From Francisella endosymbiont of Ornithodoros moubata (GTDB taxonomy: Bacteria; Pseudomonadota; Gammaproteobacteria; Francisellales; Francisellaceae), in NCBI GenBank assembly GCA_002095075.2, contig LVCE01000002.1, positions 186,001-250,000 of the forward strand: a stretch of DNA of 64,000 nt. Direction: 5' to 3'. Positions 40,323 through 51,356 of this stretch are shown one piece after another. Numbering within the stretch: the first letter of the stretch is position 1; each line of letters opens with the position of its first letter. The translations under genes were made by a program, and so were the position numbers. The notes beneath the pieces were generated by a model, which saw nothing but the letters and a program-made list of their open reading frames with translations, was not told the origin of the DNA and did not search any database.

Positions 40323-40351
40323 TTATATAGTAATAAATAAGGGTTAGTTGT

Positions 40352-40720
40352 ATGATTCAAATGCAAACAGAACTCCAAGTTGCTGATAATAGTGGCGCTA
40401 AGAGAGTAGAGTGTATAAAAGTTTTGGGTGGCTCTCATCGCAGATATGCATCTATAGGGGATGTTATTAAAGTAACTGTTAAAGAAGCTTCTCCAAGAGG
40501 TAAGGCTAAAAAAGGATCTGTATATAATGCTGTCGTTGTTAGAACAGCTAAAGGTGTACGTAGAAAAGATGGTTCTAAAGTCCGTTTTGATGGCAATGCT
40601 GCCGTGCTTCTAAATGCTAACGGACAACCGATCGGAACTCGTATCTTTGGTCCTGTTACTAGGGAGCTTCGTACAGAGAAGTTTATGAAGATTGTATCTT
40701 TAGCACCAGAAGTATTATAG
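40352..40720 (+). CDS. rplN: 50S ribosomal protein L14
   Basis: The 122-residue L14 forms part of the intersubunit bridge and the IF6/RsfS docking site. The start [20 protein letters not shown] and the signature [20 protein letters not shown] are typical, as is [20 protein letters not shown] at the end. First gene of the spc-type cluster, after a 91-nt gap. Intact. Confidence 0.98.
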
Positions 40721-40741
40721 TTATTTATTGAGGTGTAGATA

Positions 40742-41059
40742 ATGAATAGATTAAAAAAAGGTGATGATGTAATAATTATCGCTGGTAAAGATAAAGGACG
40801 CAGAGGTGTTGTTAAGTCATTCGCTAGAGGCGGTTCTTTAGTTTTGGTTGAAGGTATAAATGTTGTTAGAAAACACATTAAGTCTAACCCAAATAAAGGT
40901 ATAGAAGGTGGAGTTATTGAAAAAGAGCTTCCTATCGATACATCTAACGTTGCTATCTTTAACCCAGCTATTGAGAAAGCAGATAGAGTGGGTTATAAGT
41001 TTGTTGATGAGAAAAAGGTTCGCTATTTCAAGTCTAATGGCGAACTTGTAGACTTATAA
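40742..41059 (+). CDS. rplX: 50S ribosomal protein L24
   Basis: The 105-residue L24 starts 50S assembly. The KOW motif is clear ([20 protein letters not shown]), followed by [20 protein letters not shown]. It lies 21 nt after rplN and 11 nt before rplE. In E. coli S8 represses this operon near the start of rplE. Intact. Confidence 0.97.
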   Translation: MNRLKKGDDVIIIAGKDKGRRGVVKSFARGGSLVLVEGINVVRKHIKSNPNKGIEGGVIEKELPIDTSNVAIFNPAIEKADRVGYKFVDEKKVRYFKSNGELVDL

Positions 41060-41070
41060 GACTAGGTTTT

Positions 41071-41610
41071 ATGGCAAGATTAAAAAATTTTTATCAAAAA
41101 GAGCTTGTTGCTAAGTTAAAAGCTGAGCTTAAGCTAGATAATATAATGGAAGTACCTACTATTAAGAAAATTACTCTTAATATGGGTGTGGGTGATGCTG
41201 CAAAAGATAAGAAAGTTATGACTTTTGCATTGAATGATTTGACAGCTATTGCTGGTCAAAAGCCGGTTGTTACTAAGTCTAAAAAATCAATTGCTGGTTT
41301 TAAAATTCGCGATGGATGGCCTATTGGTGCTAAAGTTACACTGCGTGGTGATCGTATGTACGAATTTTTAGATAGACTCATAACAATTGCTATTCCTAGG
41401 ATTAGAGATTTTAGGGGATTAAGTGCTAAATCTTTTGATGGAAGAGGTAATTATAGCTTAGGTATGAGAGAGCAAATTTCTTTCCCTGAAATTGATTATG
41501 ATAAAGTTGACTCTATCAGAGGTTTGGATATTTCGGTAACTACTACAGCTAAAAATGATGACCAAGGAAAAGCTTTGCTAAAAGCATTTGGTTTTCCTTT
41601 TAAGTCTTAA
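41071..41610 (+). CDS. rplE: 50S ribosomal protein L5
   Basis: The 179-residue L5 binds 5S rRNA in the central protuberance. Conserved parts are [40 protein letters not shown] and [20 protein letters not shown] followed by [10 protein letters not shown]. It is followed after 18 nt by rpsN. The end [16 protein letters not shown] is typical. Intact. Confidence 0.98.
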   Translation: MARLKNFYQKELVAKLKAELKLDNIMEVPTIKKITLNMGVGDAAKDKKVMTFALNDLTAIAGQKPVVTKSKKSIAGFKIRDGWPIGAKVTLRGDRMYEFLDRLITIAIPRIRDFRGLSAKSFDGRGNYSLGMREQISFPEIDYDKVDSIRGLDISVTTTAKNDDQGKALLKAFGFPFKS

Positions 41611-41628
41611 TTTAAATTGGGGTTTAAA

Positions 41629-41934
41629 ATGGCAAAAAGATCAATGATTCAGAGGGAATTAAAGAGAGAAAAATTAGTAGCTAAATATGCTCAAAAAAGA
41701 GCTGAGCTTAAAGCTGTTATTCTTGGTATAAATTCTACTGAAGAACAAAAATGGGAAGCTCAAATTAAACTGCAAAAGTTACCGGTAAACTCATCAGCTT
41801 CTAGAGTTCAAAGAAGATGTAAGATTACAGGTAGACCACATGCTGTATACAGAAAATTCGGCTTATGTCGTAATAAGCTTAGAGAGTATGCAATGGCAGG
41901 TGATGCTCCTGGTTTGAAAAAAGCTAGTTGGTAA
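41629..41934 (+). CDS. rpsN: 30S ribosomal protein S14
   Basis: The ATG at 41629 gives 101 residues ([20 protein letters not shown]), the length of the zinc-free long S14 form of gammaproteobacteria. A TTG 12 nt upstream is in frame but lies too close to the GGGG ribosome-binding site, so the ATG is preferred. The motif [20 protein letters not shown] and [19 protein letters not shown] close the protein. The zinc ribbon CxxC pair is absent, as expected. Intact. Confidence 0.97.
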   Translation: MAKRSMIQRELKREKLVAKYAQKRAELKAVILGINSTEEQKWEAQIKLQKLPVNSSASRVQRRCKITGRPHAVYRKFGLCRNKLREYAMAGDAPGLKKASW

Positions 41935-41950
41935 TAAGGAATTTTAAGTT

Positions 41951-42349
41951 ATGAGTATGCAAGATCCTATCGCGGATATGTTTACAAGAATCAGAAACGG
42001 ACTTTCTGCTGAAAAAGAATTTGTTTCTGTACCATTCTCAAAGATGAAAATGGAAATCGCGAACTTTTTAGTTAACGAAGGTTATATTAAAAGTTGTTCA
42101 AAAGGTACAACTACAGCTGGTCATCCTTCTATTGAAATAGAACTTAAGTATTATGCAGGTACTCCTGTTATTGAAATGATCAAAAGAGTTTCTAGACCAA
42201 GTTTGAGAATCTATAAGTCACACGCAGACTTACCTAAGGTATATGGTGGTTATGGTGTTGCTATTATTTCTACATCAAAAGGTTTAGTAAGTGATAGAAA
42301 GGCTAGAGATCTTGGTGTCGGTGGCGAAATAATTGGCTACGTGGCTTAA
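41951..42349 (+). CDS. rpsH: 30S ribosomal protein S8
   Basis: The 132-residue S8 binds the central domain of 16S rRNA and in E. coli represses the spc operon. The start [20 protein letters not shown] and the signature [20 protein letters not shown] are clear. It sits in the usual order rpsN-rpsH-rplF with 16- and 18-nt gaps. Intact. Confidence 0.98.
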   Translation: MSMQDPIADMFTRIRNGLSAEKEFVSVPFSKMKMEIANFLVNEGYIKSCSKGTTTAGHPSIEIELKYYAGTPVIEMIKRVSRPSLRIYKSHADLPKVYGGYGVAIISTSKGLVSDRKARDLGVGGEIIGYVA

Positions 42350-42367
42350 GTTTGGAAGGAGATTGAT

Positions 42368-42904
42368 ATGTCAAGAATAGGTAAAAAACCTGTTACTATC
42401 CCAAGCGGTGTTACGGTCAATGTTGCTGCTGGTAATAAGGTTGAAGTTAAAGGTGCAAAAGCAACTTTAAGCAAGACTTTTTCTACTGATGTGACTTTTA
42501 ATGTTGCTGATAATGTTGCAACTATAACACCAAATAATAACAGTAAAAATGCTGTTGCGCAGTCTGGTACTGCAAGAGCAATACTTAGTAACATGGCTGA
42601 AGGTGTTAGCAAAGGTTTTGAAAGAAAGCTTAAAATTATTGGTGTTGGTTATCGGGCTAAAGCACAAGGTAACGAGCTTAACCTTACTTTAGGCTTCTCA
42701 CATCCTGTAGTATACAAGTTGCCACAAGGTATAATAGCTGAAACTCCAGTTCCTACAGAAATTATTCTAAAAGGTGCTGATAAAGAGCTTTTAGGCAAGG
42801 TAGCTTCAGAGATAAGAGAATATAGAAAGCCTGAGCCTTACAAAGGTAAAGGTGTTCGTTATGAAGATGAGCATGTAGTGAAGAAGGAAGCTAAGAAGAA
42901 GTAG
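42368..42904 (+). CDS. rplF: 50S ribosomal protein L6
   Basis: The 178-residue L6 near the GTPase centre shows [20 protein letters not shown], then the second domain, and the signature [20 protein letters not shown] at the C-terminus. GGAGA precedes the ATG. The next gene, rplR, starts 21 nt later. Intact. Confidence 0.98.
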   Translation: MSRIGKKPVTIPSGVTVNVAAGNKVEVKGAKATLSKTFSTDVTFNVADNVATITPNNNSKNAVAQSGTARAILSNMAEGVSKGFERKLKIIGVGYRAKAQGNELNLTLGFSHPVVYKLPQGIIAETPVPTEIILKGADKELLGKVASEIREYRKPEPYKGKGVRYEDEHVVKKEAKKK

Positions 42905-42925
42905 TTAGGTAAGGAATAGATAATT

Positions 42926-43279
42926 ATGGATAAAAAAACTGCTCGTTTAAATCGTAGTAAGCGTACTAGAATTAAACTAAGAGAGCTTGGTCATACTAGA
43001 CTTTGTGTTTATAGAACACCAAGACACGTTTATGCACAAGTGATTTCTGGTAATGGTTCTACTGTATTGGCTGCTGCGTCTACTGTAGAGAAAGATGTTA
43101 AAGCAAAGTGTAAATATACTGGTAATGTAGAATCTGCTGCAATTGTAGGTGAAATCATTGCTAATAGATGTAAAGAAAAAGGTATTTCACAGGTTGCTTT
43201 TGATAGATCTGGATATAAGTATCATGGACGTGTTAAAGCTTTAGCAGAAGCTGCTAGAGAGCATGGTCTTCAGTTTTAA
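42926..43279 (+). CDS. rplR: 50S ribosomal protein L18
   Basis: The 117-residue L18 binds 5S rRNA with L5. Conserved parts are [32 protein letters not shown]-type [15 protein letters not shown], and the C-terminal [20 protein letters not shown] with AAREHGLQF. Intact, in the standard spc order. Confidence 0.98.
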   Translation: MDKKTARLNRSKRTRIKLRELGHTRLCVYRTPRHVYAQVISGNGSTVLAAASTVEKDVKAKCKYTGNVESAAIVGEIIANRCKEKGISQVAFDRSGYKYHGRVKALAEAAREHGLQF

Positions 43280-43306
43280 CAAATAAAATATGGATGATTA
43301 TTCATT

Positions 43307-43807
43307 ATGTCTAATGAAGTGAAAAAAAACGAAGAGCTGATTGAAAAGTTAGTTAGTGTTAAAAGGCACTCAAAAACAGTAAAAGGTGGTAGAATTATGA
43401 GCTTTGCTGCTTTAACTGTTGTTGGTGATGGTAAAGGTAGAATTGGTGTTGGTAGAGGTAAGTCAAGGGAAGTACCTGCTGCTATCCAAAAAGCTATGGA
43501 AAACGCTAAAAAGAACATGGTGTCAGTAAACTTAAACAATGATACATTGTGGTATCCTGTGATGTCTAATCACGGTGCTTCTAAAGTATTCATGCAACCA
43601 GCATCTGCGGGTACTGGTATTATTGCTGGTGGTGCTATGCGTTCTGTTTTTGAAGCAGTTGGTGTACACAACGTTTTAGCAAAAACATATGGCTCAACTA
43701 ATCCAGCTAATGTTGTCAGAGCAACTATTGTAGGTTTGGCAAAAATTAAATCACCAGAAGAGATCGCTGAGAAAAGATGTCTTTCTGTTGAAGAGATTCA
43801 GGGGTAA
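43307..43807 (+). CDS. rpsE: 30S ribosomal protein S5
   Basis: The 166-residue S5 contributes to decoding fidelity and the mRNA entry channel. The dsRNA-binding-like domain shows [20 protein letters not shown] and [20 protein letters not shown], and the C-terminal part has [21 protein letters not shown] 27-nt gap separates it from rplR. Intact. Confidence 0.98.
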   Translation: MSNEVKKNEELIEKLVSVKRHSKTVKGGRIMSFAALTVVGDGKGRIGVGRGKSREVPAAIQKAMENAKKNMVSVNLNNDTLWYPVMSNHGASKVFMQPASAGTGIIAGGAMRSVFEAVGVHNVLAKTYGSTNPANVVRATIVGLAKIKSPEEIAEKRCLSVEEIQG

Positions 43808-43813
43808 TTAGAA

Positions 43814-43999
43814 ATGACTCAAGCTAAAACATTTAAAGTTACCTTAGTAAAAAGCCTAATTGGTCGTAAAGAAAATCACATAGCTTCAGCTAGAGGTTTG
43901 GGCCTAAGAAAAATTAACCATACAGTAGAAGTGCTAGATACTCCTAAGAATCGTGGTATGGCTAACAAAATATATTATATGGTTAAGATAGAGGAGTAG
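43814..43999 (+). CDS. rpmD: 50S ribosomal protein L30
   Basis: The 61-residue L30 reads [20 protein letters not shown] and [20 protein letters not shown], with the end [14 protein letters not shown], all family-typical. It starts 6 nt after rpsE and ends 6 nt before rplO. Intact. Confidence 0.97.
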   Translation: MTQAKTFKVTLVKSLIGRKENHIASARGLGLRKINHTVEVLDTPKNRGMANKIYYMVKIEE

Positions 44000-44005
44000 T
44001 ATAAA

Positions 44006-44437
44006 ATGAAATTAAATAAACTTGCTCCTGCTGCTGGCTCAAAGAGCTCTCCAAAAAGACTAGGTCGTGGTATCGGAAGTGGTTTAGGTAAAACTTCTGG
44101 TAAAGGTCACAAAGGTCAAAAAGCGCGCTCAGGTGGCTATCATAAAGTAGGTTTTGAAGGCGGACAAATGCCTTTACAAAGAAGACTACCAAAATTTGGT
44201 TTTACTTCTGCATCTAAAAGATATGTTGTTGAGATCAGACTTCATGAATTAAATAATGTCGTTGCTGATAAGGTTACATTAGATACTCTAAAAGATTTTG
44301 GTCTTATTAGAAAAGATATCAAGACAGTAAAAGTAATAGCTAGTGGAGAGATCCAAAAAGCTTTTAGATTAAAAGGTATAGCTTGTACAAAAGGTGCTAA
44401 AGAAGCTATAGAAAAAGCTAGTGGTAAAGTAGAGTAA
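44006..44437 (+). CDS. rplO: 50S ribosomal protein L15
   Basis: The 143-residue L15 has the glycine-rich N-terminal extension that threads into 23S rRNA ([20 protein letters not shown]) and [18 protein letters not shown], and the globular domain ends [19 protein letters not shown] precedes the ATG. It is followed 10 nt later by secY, the universal rplO-secY pair. Intact. Confidence 0.98.
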   Translation: MKLNKLAPAAGSKSSPKRLGRGIGSGLGKTSGKGHKGQKARSGGYHKVGFEGGQMPLQRRLPKFGFTSASKRYVVEIRLHELNNVVADKVTLDTLKDFGLIRKDIKTVKVIASGEIQKAFRLKGIACTKGAKEAIEKASGKVE

Positions 44438-44447
44438 GATTAAAGAT

Positions 44448-45773
44448 ATGTCAAAGTATAATAGTGCTTCTGGTACAACAGGTGAATTAAAATCTAGACT
44501 AATTTTTGTAGTTATTGCTATCTTGGTATTTAGACTTGGAGTGTATATTCCTATACCAAATATAGATTCTACTAAGTTGGTGGAGATTATTTCAAATCAA
44601 CACTCATCGACTGGTGGTTTGATGAGTATGTTTAATATGTTCTCTGGTGGCGCTCTTACTCAAATGAGTATCTTTGCATTGGGTGTGATGCCTTATATTT
44701 CGGCATCTATCATTTTTCAGATGCTTTCGTCTGTATATCCAAAATTTATAGAGCTAAAAAAAGAAGGTGAGTCTGGTCAAAAGAAAATCACTCAATACTC
44801 AAGATATTTAACTCTTGCTTTGGCTATAATACAATCATTTGGTATTGTTGCATTTGTATTACATCAAGATGGTTTGGTAACTACAAACAATATTGCGTTA
44901 TTCTATTTGACAACTATTGTTTCTGTTACAACAGGTAGTATGTTTTTGATGTGGTTAGGTGAGCAAATTACTGAAAGAGGTGTGGGAAATGGTATTTCAC
45001 TACTAATCTTCTCAGGTATTGTTGCTAACTTACCGTTTGAAATTTCAAACACTTTGTCTCAAGCAAATCAGCATGTAATATCTTACTTGTCTGTATGGGT
45101 GCTTTTAATTTTGCTACTATTAGTTATTGCATTTGTAGTATTTATGGAAAGTGCTCAAAGAAAAATTACAGTAAACTATGCTAAGAGACAGCAGGGTAGA
45201 AAAATGTTTGCTGCTCAGACTAGTCACTTACCACTAAAATTAAACATGGCAGGTGTAATTCCAGCGATTTTTGCATCATCAATATTGATGGTTCCTGGAG
45301 TGTTGTTTGGATGGTTATCTAACTATAACTCACTTAGCTGGTTAGCAGATATTGTAGAAATGTTGCAGCCAGGCAGTATAGTTTATACAGTAGTTTTTGC
45401 TGCGACAATTATCTTTTTCTGTTTCTTTTATACTTCATTAGTATTTAATCCAAAAGAGACAGCAGATAATTTAAGGAAATCAGGTGCTTATATATCTGGT
45501 GTGAGACCTGGTGAGCAAACAGCTAAGTATATAGATGCAGTTATGACTAGATTAACTTTGGTTGGTTCACTGTATATCACAGCTATATGTTTATTGCCAA
45601 TTTTTGTAGTGAAGTTCTTTGCCCAAGGATTATCATTCACATTTGGTGGTACGTCTTTGCTGATTGTAGTAGTTGTGATGATGGACTTTATGGCTCAAGT
45701 TAGATCGCATATGATGTCAACACAATATGATTCTTTACTAAAGAAAGCAAATCTTAGTGGTAAGAAAAAATAG
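44448..45773 (+). CDS. secY: protein translocase channel subunit SecY
   Basis: The 441-residue inner-membrane protein forms the Sec export channel with SecE and SecG. About ten hydrophobic helices are seen, with the two SecY signatures: [18 protein letters not shown] near the plug and lateral gate, and the helix-4 region [20 protein letters not shown] followed by [15 protein letters not shown]. The cytoplasmic loop RRAQGRK-type ([20 protein letters not shown]) and [20 protein letters not shown] are complete. Placed between rplO and rpmJ as usual. Intact. Confidence 0.98.
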   Translation: MSKYNSASGTTGELKSRLIFVVIAILVFRLGVYIPIPNIDSTKLVEIISNQHSSTGGLMSMFNMFSGGALTQMSIFALGVMPYISASIIFQMLSSVYPKFIELKKEGESGQKKITQYSRYLTLALAIIQSFGIVAFVLHQDGLVTTNNIALFYLTTIVSVTTGSMFLMWLGEQITERGVGNGISLLIFSGIVANLPFEISNTLSQANQHVISYLSVWVLLILLLLVIAFVVFMESAQRKITVNYAKRQQGRKMFAAQTSHLPLKLNMAGVIPAIFASSILMVPGVLFGWLSNYNSLSWLADIVEMLQPGSIVYTVVFAATIIFFCFFYTSLVFNPKETADNLRKSGAYISGVRPGEQTAKYIDAVMTRLTLVGSLYITAICLLPIFVVKFFAQGLSFTFGGTSLLIVVVVMMDFMAQVRSHMMSTQYDSLLKKANLSGKKK

Positions 45774-45796
45774 AGAGATATTTTGGAGAAATTATA

Positions 45797-45910
45797 ATGA
45801 AAGTTAGAGCTTCAGTTAAAAAAATGTGTAGAAACTGTAAAGTTATAAAACGCAACAGAGTAGTTCGTGTGATATGTACAGACCCTAGACATAAGCAAAG
45901 ACAAGGTTAG
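45797..45910 (+). CDS. rpmJ: 50S ribosomal protein L36
   Basis: This short frame of 37 codons reads [20 protein letters not shown] and [17 protein letters not shown]. The zinc ligands are present as two cysteines in MCRNC, the Cys in ICTD and His in PRH, so it is the zinc-binding form. GGAG lies about 9 nt upstream of the ATG. It is 23 nt after secY and precedes rpsM, its conserved position. Confidence 0.97.
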
Positions 45911-46023
45911 TCAGTCAAGTATAGAATAAAGCTTGATTATTTGTTTTTAAAAAGTTATCCTAGCAAGTTACAAATTGCATGAGATAGCAACTAAATTAAG
46001 AATAATTATTAGGAGTGAAGTAG
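45911..46023 (+). promoter_or_regulatory. rpmJ-rpsM gap, alpha-operon leader
   Basis: This 113-nt gap lies at the classical spc/alpha operon border. It has a short dyad (TCAAG ... CTTGA, about 45915-45936) and a T-run, then AGGAG before rpsM. In E. coli the corresponding leader folds into a pseudoknot bound by S4; this cannot be shown by eye here. Confidence 0.4.
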
Positions 46024-46380
46024 ATGGCTCGTATAGCTGGTGTTAATATTCCTGTTCATAAGCATACAGTGATAGGATTAACTTCAATTTATGGAATAGG
46101 TAAAACAAGAGCGCAACAAATTTGCCAGTCTTGCAATGTAAATCCGACTGTTAAAATCAAAGATTTGACTGAAGAGCAAGTTGAATCTTTAAGAACAGAG
46201 GTTGCTAAATTTACGGTAGAAGGTGATTTACGCCGTGAAGTTTCTATGGACATAAAGAGACTTATGGACTTAGGATGCTTTAGAGGTAGAAGACATCGTC
46301 GTAGCCTTCCTGTAAGAGGACAAAGAACGAAGACTAATGCACGTACTCGTAAGGGTCCAAGAAAGCCAATTAAGGCGTAA
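46024..46380 (+). CDS. rpsM: 30S ribosomal protein S13
   Basis: The 118-residue S13 contacts the P-site tRNA and 50S bridges. It shows [35 protein letters not shown] and the signature [20 protein letters not shown] with [12 protein letters not shown] at the end. AGGAG precedes the ATG. First gene of the alpha-type cluster. Intact. Confidence 0.98.
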   Translation: MARIAGVNIPVHKHTVIGLTSIYGIGKTRAQQICQSCNVNPTVKIKDLTEEQVESLRTEVAKFTVEGDLRREVSMDIKRLMDLGCFRGRRHRRSLPVRGQRTKTNARTRKGPRKPIKA

Positions 46381-46416
46381 ATACAATTATAACTATAAGA
46401 TTAAAGGGTAGATTAT

Positions 46417-46806
46417 ATGGCTAAGTCTGTTAGATCATCAAAGAAAAAAGTAAAAAGAGTAGTGACTGATGCGGTTGCTCATATTTACTCATCTTTTAAT
46501 AACACTATAGTAACTATTACAGATAGACAAGGTAATGCTTTATCTTGGGCAACTTCTGGTGGTAGTGGCTTTAGAGGTTCGAAAAAAAGTACACCTTTCG
46601 CTGCTCAGGTTGCAGCTGAGAGAGCTGCTGATATGGCTCTTGAGTATGGTGTAAAAAATGTAGATGTTTTAGTAAAAGGACCAGGTTCAGGTAGAGATTC
46701 TGCTGTTAGAGCTTTAAATGCTAAAAACTTAAAAGTAACAAGCATAACAGATGTGACTCCATTACCTCATAATGGTTGCCGTTCTCCTAAGAAACGTCGT
46801 GTTTAA
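46417..46806 (+). CDS. rpsK: 30S ribosomal protein S11
   Basis: The 129-residue S11 lies on the 30S platform. Conserved parts are [40 protein letters not shown] and the signature [20 protein letters not shown] at the C-terminus. It lies 36 nt after rpsM and 21 nt before rpsD. Intact. Confidence 0.98.
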   Translation: MAKSVRSSKKKVKRVVTDAVAHIYSSFNNTIVTITDRQGNALSWATSGGSGFRGSKKSTPFAAQVAAERAADMALEYGVKNVDVLVKGPGSGRDSAVRALNAKNLKVTSITDVTPLPHNGCRSPKKRRV

Positions 46807-46827
46807 TATTTTAAAGGGAATTTAATA

Positions 46828-47448
46828 ATGGCTAGATATCTAGGACCAAAGTGTAAGCTTTCTAGAAGAGAAGGTACTGACTTATTTTTTAAAAGTGGTG
46901 TAAAAGCTAACGATGAAAAATGCAGAATGAATACTGCACCAGGTCAGCATGGAGCAAGAAGAGCGCGTCTGTCTGACTATGGTTTACAGTTAAGAGAAAA
47001 ACAAAAAGTGCGTCGTATGTATGGTATTTTAGAAGGACAATTCAAAAAATACTATATCGAAGCTAGCAGAAGAAAAGGTAACACTGGCGCTACATTGTTA
47101 GAGCTATTAGAGTCAAGATTAGACAATGTTGTTTACAGAATGGGCTTCGCGGCTACGCGCGCAGAAGCAAGACAGTTAGTAGTTCATAAAGGTATCATAG
47201 TAAACGGACATACTTGCAATGTTCCATCTGCTCAAGTAAAAGCTGGTGATGTAGTTGCAGTTAGAGAAAAAGCTAAGAAACAACTAAGAATTCAAAATGC
47301 TGTAGGACTTGCTAAACATAGAAAAGAGCTTTCTTGGATTGATGTTAATACTGATTCATTAGAAGGTACTATGAAATCTTCACCAGATAGATCTGAGTTA
47401 TCGGCAGACATAAATGAACAATTAATCATCGAGCTTTACTCTAAGTAA
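46828..47448 (+). CDS. rpsD: 30S ribosomal protein S4
   Basis: The 206-residue S4 starts 16S 5'-domain assembly and guards decoding fidelity. The N-terminus [20 protein letters not shown] and the S4 RNA-binding domain [20 protein letters not shown] with [20 protein letters not shown] are complete. In E. coli it is the alpha-operon repressor. GGG precedes the ATG; rpoA follows after 59 nt. Intact. Confidence 0.98.
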   Translation: MARYLGPKCKLSRREGTDLFFKSGVKANDEKCRMNTAPGQHGARRARLSDYGLQLREKQKVRRMYGILEGQFKKYYIEASRRKGNTGATLLELLESRLDNVVYRMGFAATRAEARQLVVHKGIIVNGHTCNVPSAQVKAGDVVAVREKAKKQLRIQNAVGLAKHRKELSWIDVNTDSLEGTMKSSPDRSELSADINEQLIIELYSK

Positions 47449-47507
47449 TAATTATATTATTATTTTTTAGTGACTCGTTTATAGCCTTATTTCAAGGAGA
47501 TTTTTTA

Positions 47508-48479
47508 GTGAGTAATAATAATTCAAAGCAGGAATTTGTACCTAATATACAGCTTAAAGAAGATTTAGGAGCTTTTGGTTATAAAGTTCAACTTTCTCCT
47601 GTAGAAAAAGGTATGGCTCATATCCTTGGTAACTCTATTAGAAGGATTTTATTATCTTCACTATCAGGAGCATCTATAATTAAAGTAAACATCGCTAATG
47701 TATTACATGAGTACTCTACTTTAGAAGATGTCAAAGAAGATGTTGTTGAAATTGTTTCTAATTTGAAGAAGGTTGCGATAAAACTTGATAAAGGTATAGA
47801 TAGACTAGATCTGGAACTATCTGTAAATAAATCAGGCGTAGTTACCGCTGGAGAATTTAAGACAACTCAGGGTGTGGAAATAATAAATAAAGAGCAGCTA
47901 ATAGCTACTTTGACAAACCCACGAGCATTTAGCTTAACTGCTACTGTAAACGTAGGTAGAAATGTAGGAATACTATCTGCTATACCAACAGAACTTGAGA
48001 CAATTGGTGATATAGCTGTAGATGCTGATTTTAATCCTATTAAGAGAGTTGCTTTTGACGTTTTTGATAATGGTGATAGTGAAACTCTGGAAGTATTTGT
48101 AAAGACAAATGGTACTGTGGAGCCACTAGCAGCTGTTACGAAAGTTTTAGAGTATTTCTGTGAGCAAATATCAGTATTTGTATCTCTTAGAGTGCCTAGT
48201 AATGGTAAAACAAGGGATGTATTAATAGATTCTAATATTAATCCTATTCTTCTTAAGCCAATTGATGATTTAGAGTTGACTGTTAGATCATCTAACTGTC
48301 TACGTGCAGAGAACATTAAATATCTTGGTGATTTAGTACAGTATACAGAATCACAGCTTATGAAGATACCTAACTTAGGTAAGAAATCTCTTAATGAGAT
48401 CAAACAAATTTTAATAGATAATAACTTATCTCTAGGTGTCCAAATTGACAATTTTAGAGAGCTAGTTGAAGGAAGATAA
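47508..48479 (+). CDS. rpoA1: RNA polymerase alpha subunit, operon-linked copy
   Basis: The 323-residue alpha subunit assembles RNA polymerase through its N-terminal domain ([20 protein letters not shown], the dimerisation and beta-contact region) and binds UP elements and activators through the C-terminal domain ([20 protein letters not shown], then [16 protein letters not shown], a helix-hairpin-helix). The start is GTG at 47508 behind AAGGAGA. Francisella is known to have two different alpha genes; this is the one in the ribosomal cluster, so the symbol rpoA1 follows that use. The second copy is not in this window. rplQ follows after 44 nt. Intact. Confidence 0.95.
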   Translation: MSNNNSKQEFVPNIQLKEDLGAFGYKVQLSPVEKGMAHILGNSIRRILLSSLSGASIIKVNIANVLHEYSTLEDVKEDVVEIVSNLKKVAIKLDKGIDRLDLELSVNKSGVVTAGEFKTTQGVEIINKEQLIATLTNPRAFSLTATVNVGRNVGILSAIPTELETIGDIAVDADFNPIKRVAFDVFDNGDSETLEVFVKTNGTVEPLAAVTKVLEYFCEQISVFVSLRVPSNGKTRDVLIDSNINPILLKPIDDLELTVRSSNCLRAENIKYLGDLVQYTESQLMKIPNLGKKSLNEIKQILIDNNLSLGVQIDNFRELVEGR

Positions 48480-48523
48480 CAATATAGTAATCATATAATA
48501 TTAACTATAAAGGAGTAATTACT

Positions 48524-48961
48524 ATGAGACACCGTAAGCAAGGTAGAAAGTTTGGTAGAACTAGTAGTCATAGAAAAGCTATGTTTAAGAACATGTCAGC
48601 TTCTTTGATTAATCATGAGGTTATCAAAACTACTTTACCAAAAGCTAAAGAATTAAGAACAATCATTGAGCCTTTAGTAACTTTAGCTAAGAGAGAGCAT
48701 AAGTTAAGAAACAAACTAGACACTAGTTCAAATGAGTTTAAAGCTCAGTCAGTTGCTTTAAGAAGACAAGCTTTTGATTTTTTAAGAAATAAAGCTGCGG
48801 TGACTAAACTTTTTGAAGAGTTTGGTGCCCGTTATGTAGAAAGAGCTGGTGGTTATACTAGAATTCTTAAGTGTGGTTATAGGTTCGGTGATAAAGCACC
48901 TATGGCTTATATCGAATTAGTAGATAGACCACAAGTTGAAGCAACTGCCAACGAAGAATAG
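48524..48961 (+). CDS. rplQ: 50S ribosomal protein L17
   Basis: The 145-residue L17 shows [20 protein letters not shown] and [20 protein letters not shown], with [20 protein letters not shown] at the C-terminus. It is somewhat longer than the E. coli protein (about 127 residues) through the central part and the tail. AAAGGAG precedes the ATG. Last gene of the alpha cluster. Intact. Confidence 0.97.
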   Translation: MRHRKQGRKFGRTSSHRKAMFKNMSASLINHEVIKTTLPKAKELRTIIEPLVTLAKREHKLRNKLDTSSNEFKAQSVALRRQAFDFLRNKAAVTKLFEEFGARYVERAGGYTRILKCGYRFGDKAPMAYIELVDRPQVEATANEE

Positions 48962-49068
48962 TTCTTTTGTATTTTATTCAAATCTCATTCCTTAAAAATA
49001 ATTCTTTTGTTCTGATAAATTTTTCTAGTTTTTGCATGTTTGTGTGTAAATATAAATGTAAAAAATTA

Positions 49069-49097
49069 CTTGAAAAAACTAGCTACTACTCTCATAT
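49069..49097 (+). promoter_or_regulatory. heat-shock (RpoH) type promoter of htpG
   Basis: CTTGAAA at 49069-49075 matches the sigma-32 -35 consensus exactly. After 14 nt, TCTCATAT at 49090-49097 matches CCCCATnT except at two positions. It lies about 50 nt before the htpG ATG at 49150, a heat-shock gene, which makes the assignment credible. Confidence 0.65.
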
Positions 49098-49149
49098 AGT
49101 TATTTGTTTAGAATTCTTTATAAATGTATAACAAGAGAGGGTTATATAA

Positions 49150-51036
49150 ATGTCAGAAAAAAAATATACTTTTGAAACTGAGGTAGATAAATTACTTCAT
49201 CTTGTAATTCATTCGTTATATTCAAATCGTGAAATCTTTCTAAGAGAGCTGGTATCTAATAGCTCAGATGCTATAGAGAAGCTTAGATATGAGAATATTT
49301 CTAATGCAGAATTAAGTGAAGGTGATACTGATTATGCAATCAAAATTGATTTTGATAAGTCTACTAAAACTATTACTATTAGTGATAATGGTATCGGTAT
49401 GACTGAAGAAGAGGTTATCGAAAACCTTGGTACAATTGCAAAGTCAGGAACTAAGAAATTTTTAGAAAGCCTAACTGGTGATAAAAGTAAAGATAATGAG
49501 CTTATTGGTCAGTTTGGTGTTGGTTTTTATTCATCATTTATAGTTGCTGATAAGGTTACTGTTAGAACTAGAAAAGCTGGTCAAGATAAAGAGCGAGCTA
49601 TTAAGTGGGTTTCTGATGCACAAAATGGCTTTACAGTAGAAACAATAACTAAAGAAAAACGTGGTACAGAGATAATCCTTCATATCAAAAAAGAGCATTT
49701 AGACTTGCTAGAATATCATGTGCTTAAAGGTTTAGTTAATAAATACTCAGACTGTATCAATACACCAATTCAGATGAAGAAGGTTGAGTACAATAAGGAT
49801 GGCAAACAAACTATCAAAGATGAATATGAAACGGTAAATAATACTAAAGCTATTTGGATAAGATCAAAAGATGAAATAACTTATGAAGAATATCAGGAGT
49901 TTTATAAGTATATTTCACATGATTTTGCTGATGCTTTAATGTGGATACATAATAAAGTTGAAGGTAACCTTGAGTATAATAGCTTACTATATATTCCACA
50001 AAATAAACCTTTTGATTTCTGGAATAGAGATAAAGACTATGGTTTATCACTGTATGTGCGCAGAGTATTTATTATGGAGAATAAGGAGCTATTACCTCTA
50101 TACCTAAGATTTGTAAAAGGCGTAATAGATTCTGCTGACTTACCGCTAAATGTATCACGAGAGATACTACAGCATAATAAAGTTATCGATAAGATTAAAA
50201 AAGCGATAACTACTAAAATTCTAAGCGAACTTAAGAAGCTAACTAGTAAAGATAAGGAAAAATACCAAAAATTCTGGGATAATTTTGGTCAGGTTCTTAA
50301 AGAAGGCGTTTCAGATGACTACTCAAATAAAGAGAAGATTGCTGGGCTGTTAAGATTTGCTACTACAGAAAGTGGTGACTCTAAGCAAACAGTATCATTA
50401 GCTGACTATATTTCACGCATGAAAGAAGGTCAAGATACTATTTACTATATTACTTCTGGTAGCTATAGGGCTGCTGCAAATAATCCTCAACTTGAAGCAT
50501 TCAAGAAGAAGGATATAGAAGTAATCCTAATGTCAGATAGAATCGATGAGTGGATGATGTCTACTCTAACTGAGTTTGATGGTAAGCATATGAAGTCAAT
50601 TATCAAGGGTGATATTGATCTTGATAAATTTGAAACTCCAGAAAACAAAGAGAAATTTGAGAAAGAGTCAAAAGATTTTGAGAAAGTTCTAAAAGAGATT
50701 AAAGAAGTTCTTAAAGATAAGGTCGAGGATGTACGCCTATCTAAGCGTCTAACAGATTCTCCAAGCTGTGTGGTTGTTAATGACTATGGCATGAGTCTAC
50801 ACATGCAGAAGATGATGGAAGAAGCTGGACAGACATTTATGCCTGGTATGGGTATGAAGCCTATATTAGAGCTTAATGCTGAGCATAATTTAGTGCAGAA
50901 ACTAAAAGATGAAGCTGATACGGAAATCTTTGCAGATATCTCTAACTTGTTACTTCTTCAAGCAATGTTTGTTGAAGGTGCTAAGATAGAAGATCCAATG
51001 GCTTTTGTTAAGTTGATAAATAAGTATATCAAGTAA
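49150..51036 (+). CDS. htpG: chaperone protein HtpG (bacterial Hsp90)
   Basis: The 628-residue cytoplasmic chaperone is of usual length. The N-terminal GHKL ATPase domain shows [20 protein letters not shown] with the catalytic Glu and nucleotide Asn, [20 protein letters not shown], and [17 protein letters not shown]. The middle domain has [20 protein letters not shown] and [11 protein letters not shown]. The C-terminal dimerisation part ends with [26 protein letters not shown] precedes the ATG. The promoter upstream is of heat-shock type. Monocistronic by position. Intact. Confidence 0.98.
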   Translation: MSEKKYTFETEVDKLLHLVIHSLYSNREIFLRELVSNSSDAIEKLRYENISNAELSEGDTDYAIKIDFDKSTKTITISDNGIGMTEEEVIENLGTIAKSGTKKFLESLTGDKSKDNELIGQFGVGFYSSFIVADKVTVRTRKAGQDKERAIKWVSDAQNGFTVETITKEKRGTEIILHIKKEHLDLLEYHVLKGLVNKYSDCINTPIQMKKVEYNKDGKQTIKDEYETVNNTKAIWIRSKDEITYEEYQEFYKYISHDFADALMWIHNKVEGNLEYNSLLYIPQNKPFDFWNRDKDYGLSLYVRRVFIMENKELLPLYLRFVKGVIDSADLPLNVSREILQHNKVIDKIKKAITTKILSELKKLTSKDKEKYQKFWDNFGQVLKEGVSDDYSNKEKIAGLLRFATTESGDSKQTVSLADYISRMKEGQDTIYYITSGSYRAAANNPQLEAFKKKDIEVILMSDRIDEWMMSTLTEFDGKHMKSIIKGDIDLDKFETPENKEKFEKESKDFEKVLKEIKEVLKDKVEDVRLSKRLTDSPSCVVVNDYGMSLHMQKMMEEAGQTFMPGMGMKPILELNAEHNLVQKLKDEADTEIFADISNLLLLQAMFVEGAKIEDPMAFVKLINKYIK

Positions 51037-51203
51037 GTTTTCTTTTATTTTTTCTTAATTCTATAAATTCTGAATAATTTTTGTTAAAAAGTTGGTATTA
51101 AAACTTATAAGTCCATAGAGCTTGTCAAAGTGAGCTTATGCTATAAACTGTTAACGATTTCTAATGCTCAATCATCTTTGGACCCGTCCAATCTTATAGG
51201 CTA

Positions 51204-51227
51204 CCCCTCTAGCGGAGGGGAATTTTT
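51204..51227 (+). terminator. possible intrinsic terminator downstream of htpG
   Basis: CCCCTC (51204-51209) and GAGGGG (51215-51220) form a G+C-rich stem around TAGCG, followed by AATTTTT on the plus strand. This is a terminator-like structure, but it lies about 170 nt beyond the htpG stop, so it may instead be part of a repeat. Confidence 0.4.
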
Positions 51228-51356
51228 CAAAATAGTCATTCCGGACTTGATTCGGTATCTCTTGGATTGACATATATCTTTTTTAGCTATATAAAGATTC
51301 CATAATGACTTATTAGTGTTGGTTAAGAACTCCCCCATCAACCTAAAGATTGCCAC

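Noticed and set aside
47867-48451. Long (194-codon) open frame antisense to rpoA
   Set aside because: rpoA is certain on the other strand, and the antisense translation has no domain-like composition; long antisense frames arise easily from this codon usage.
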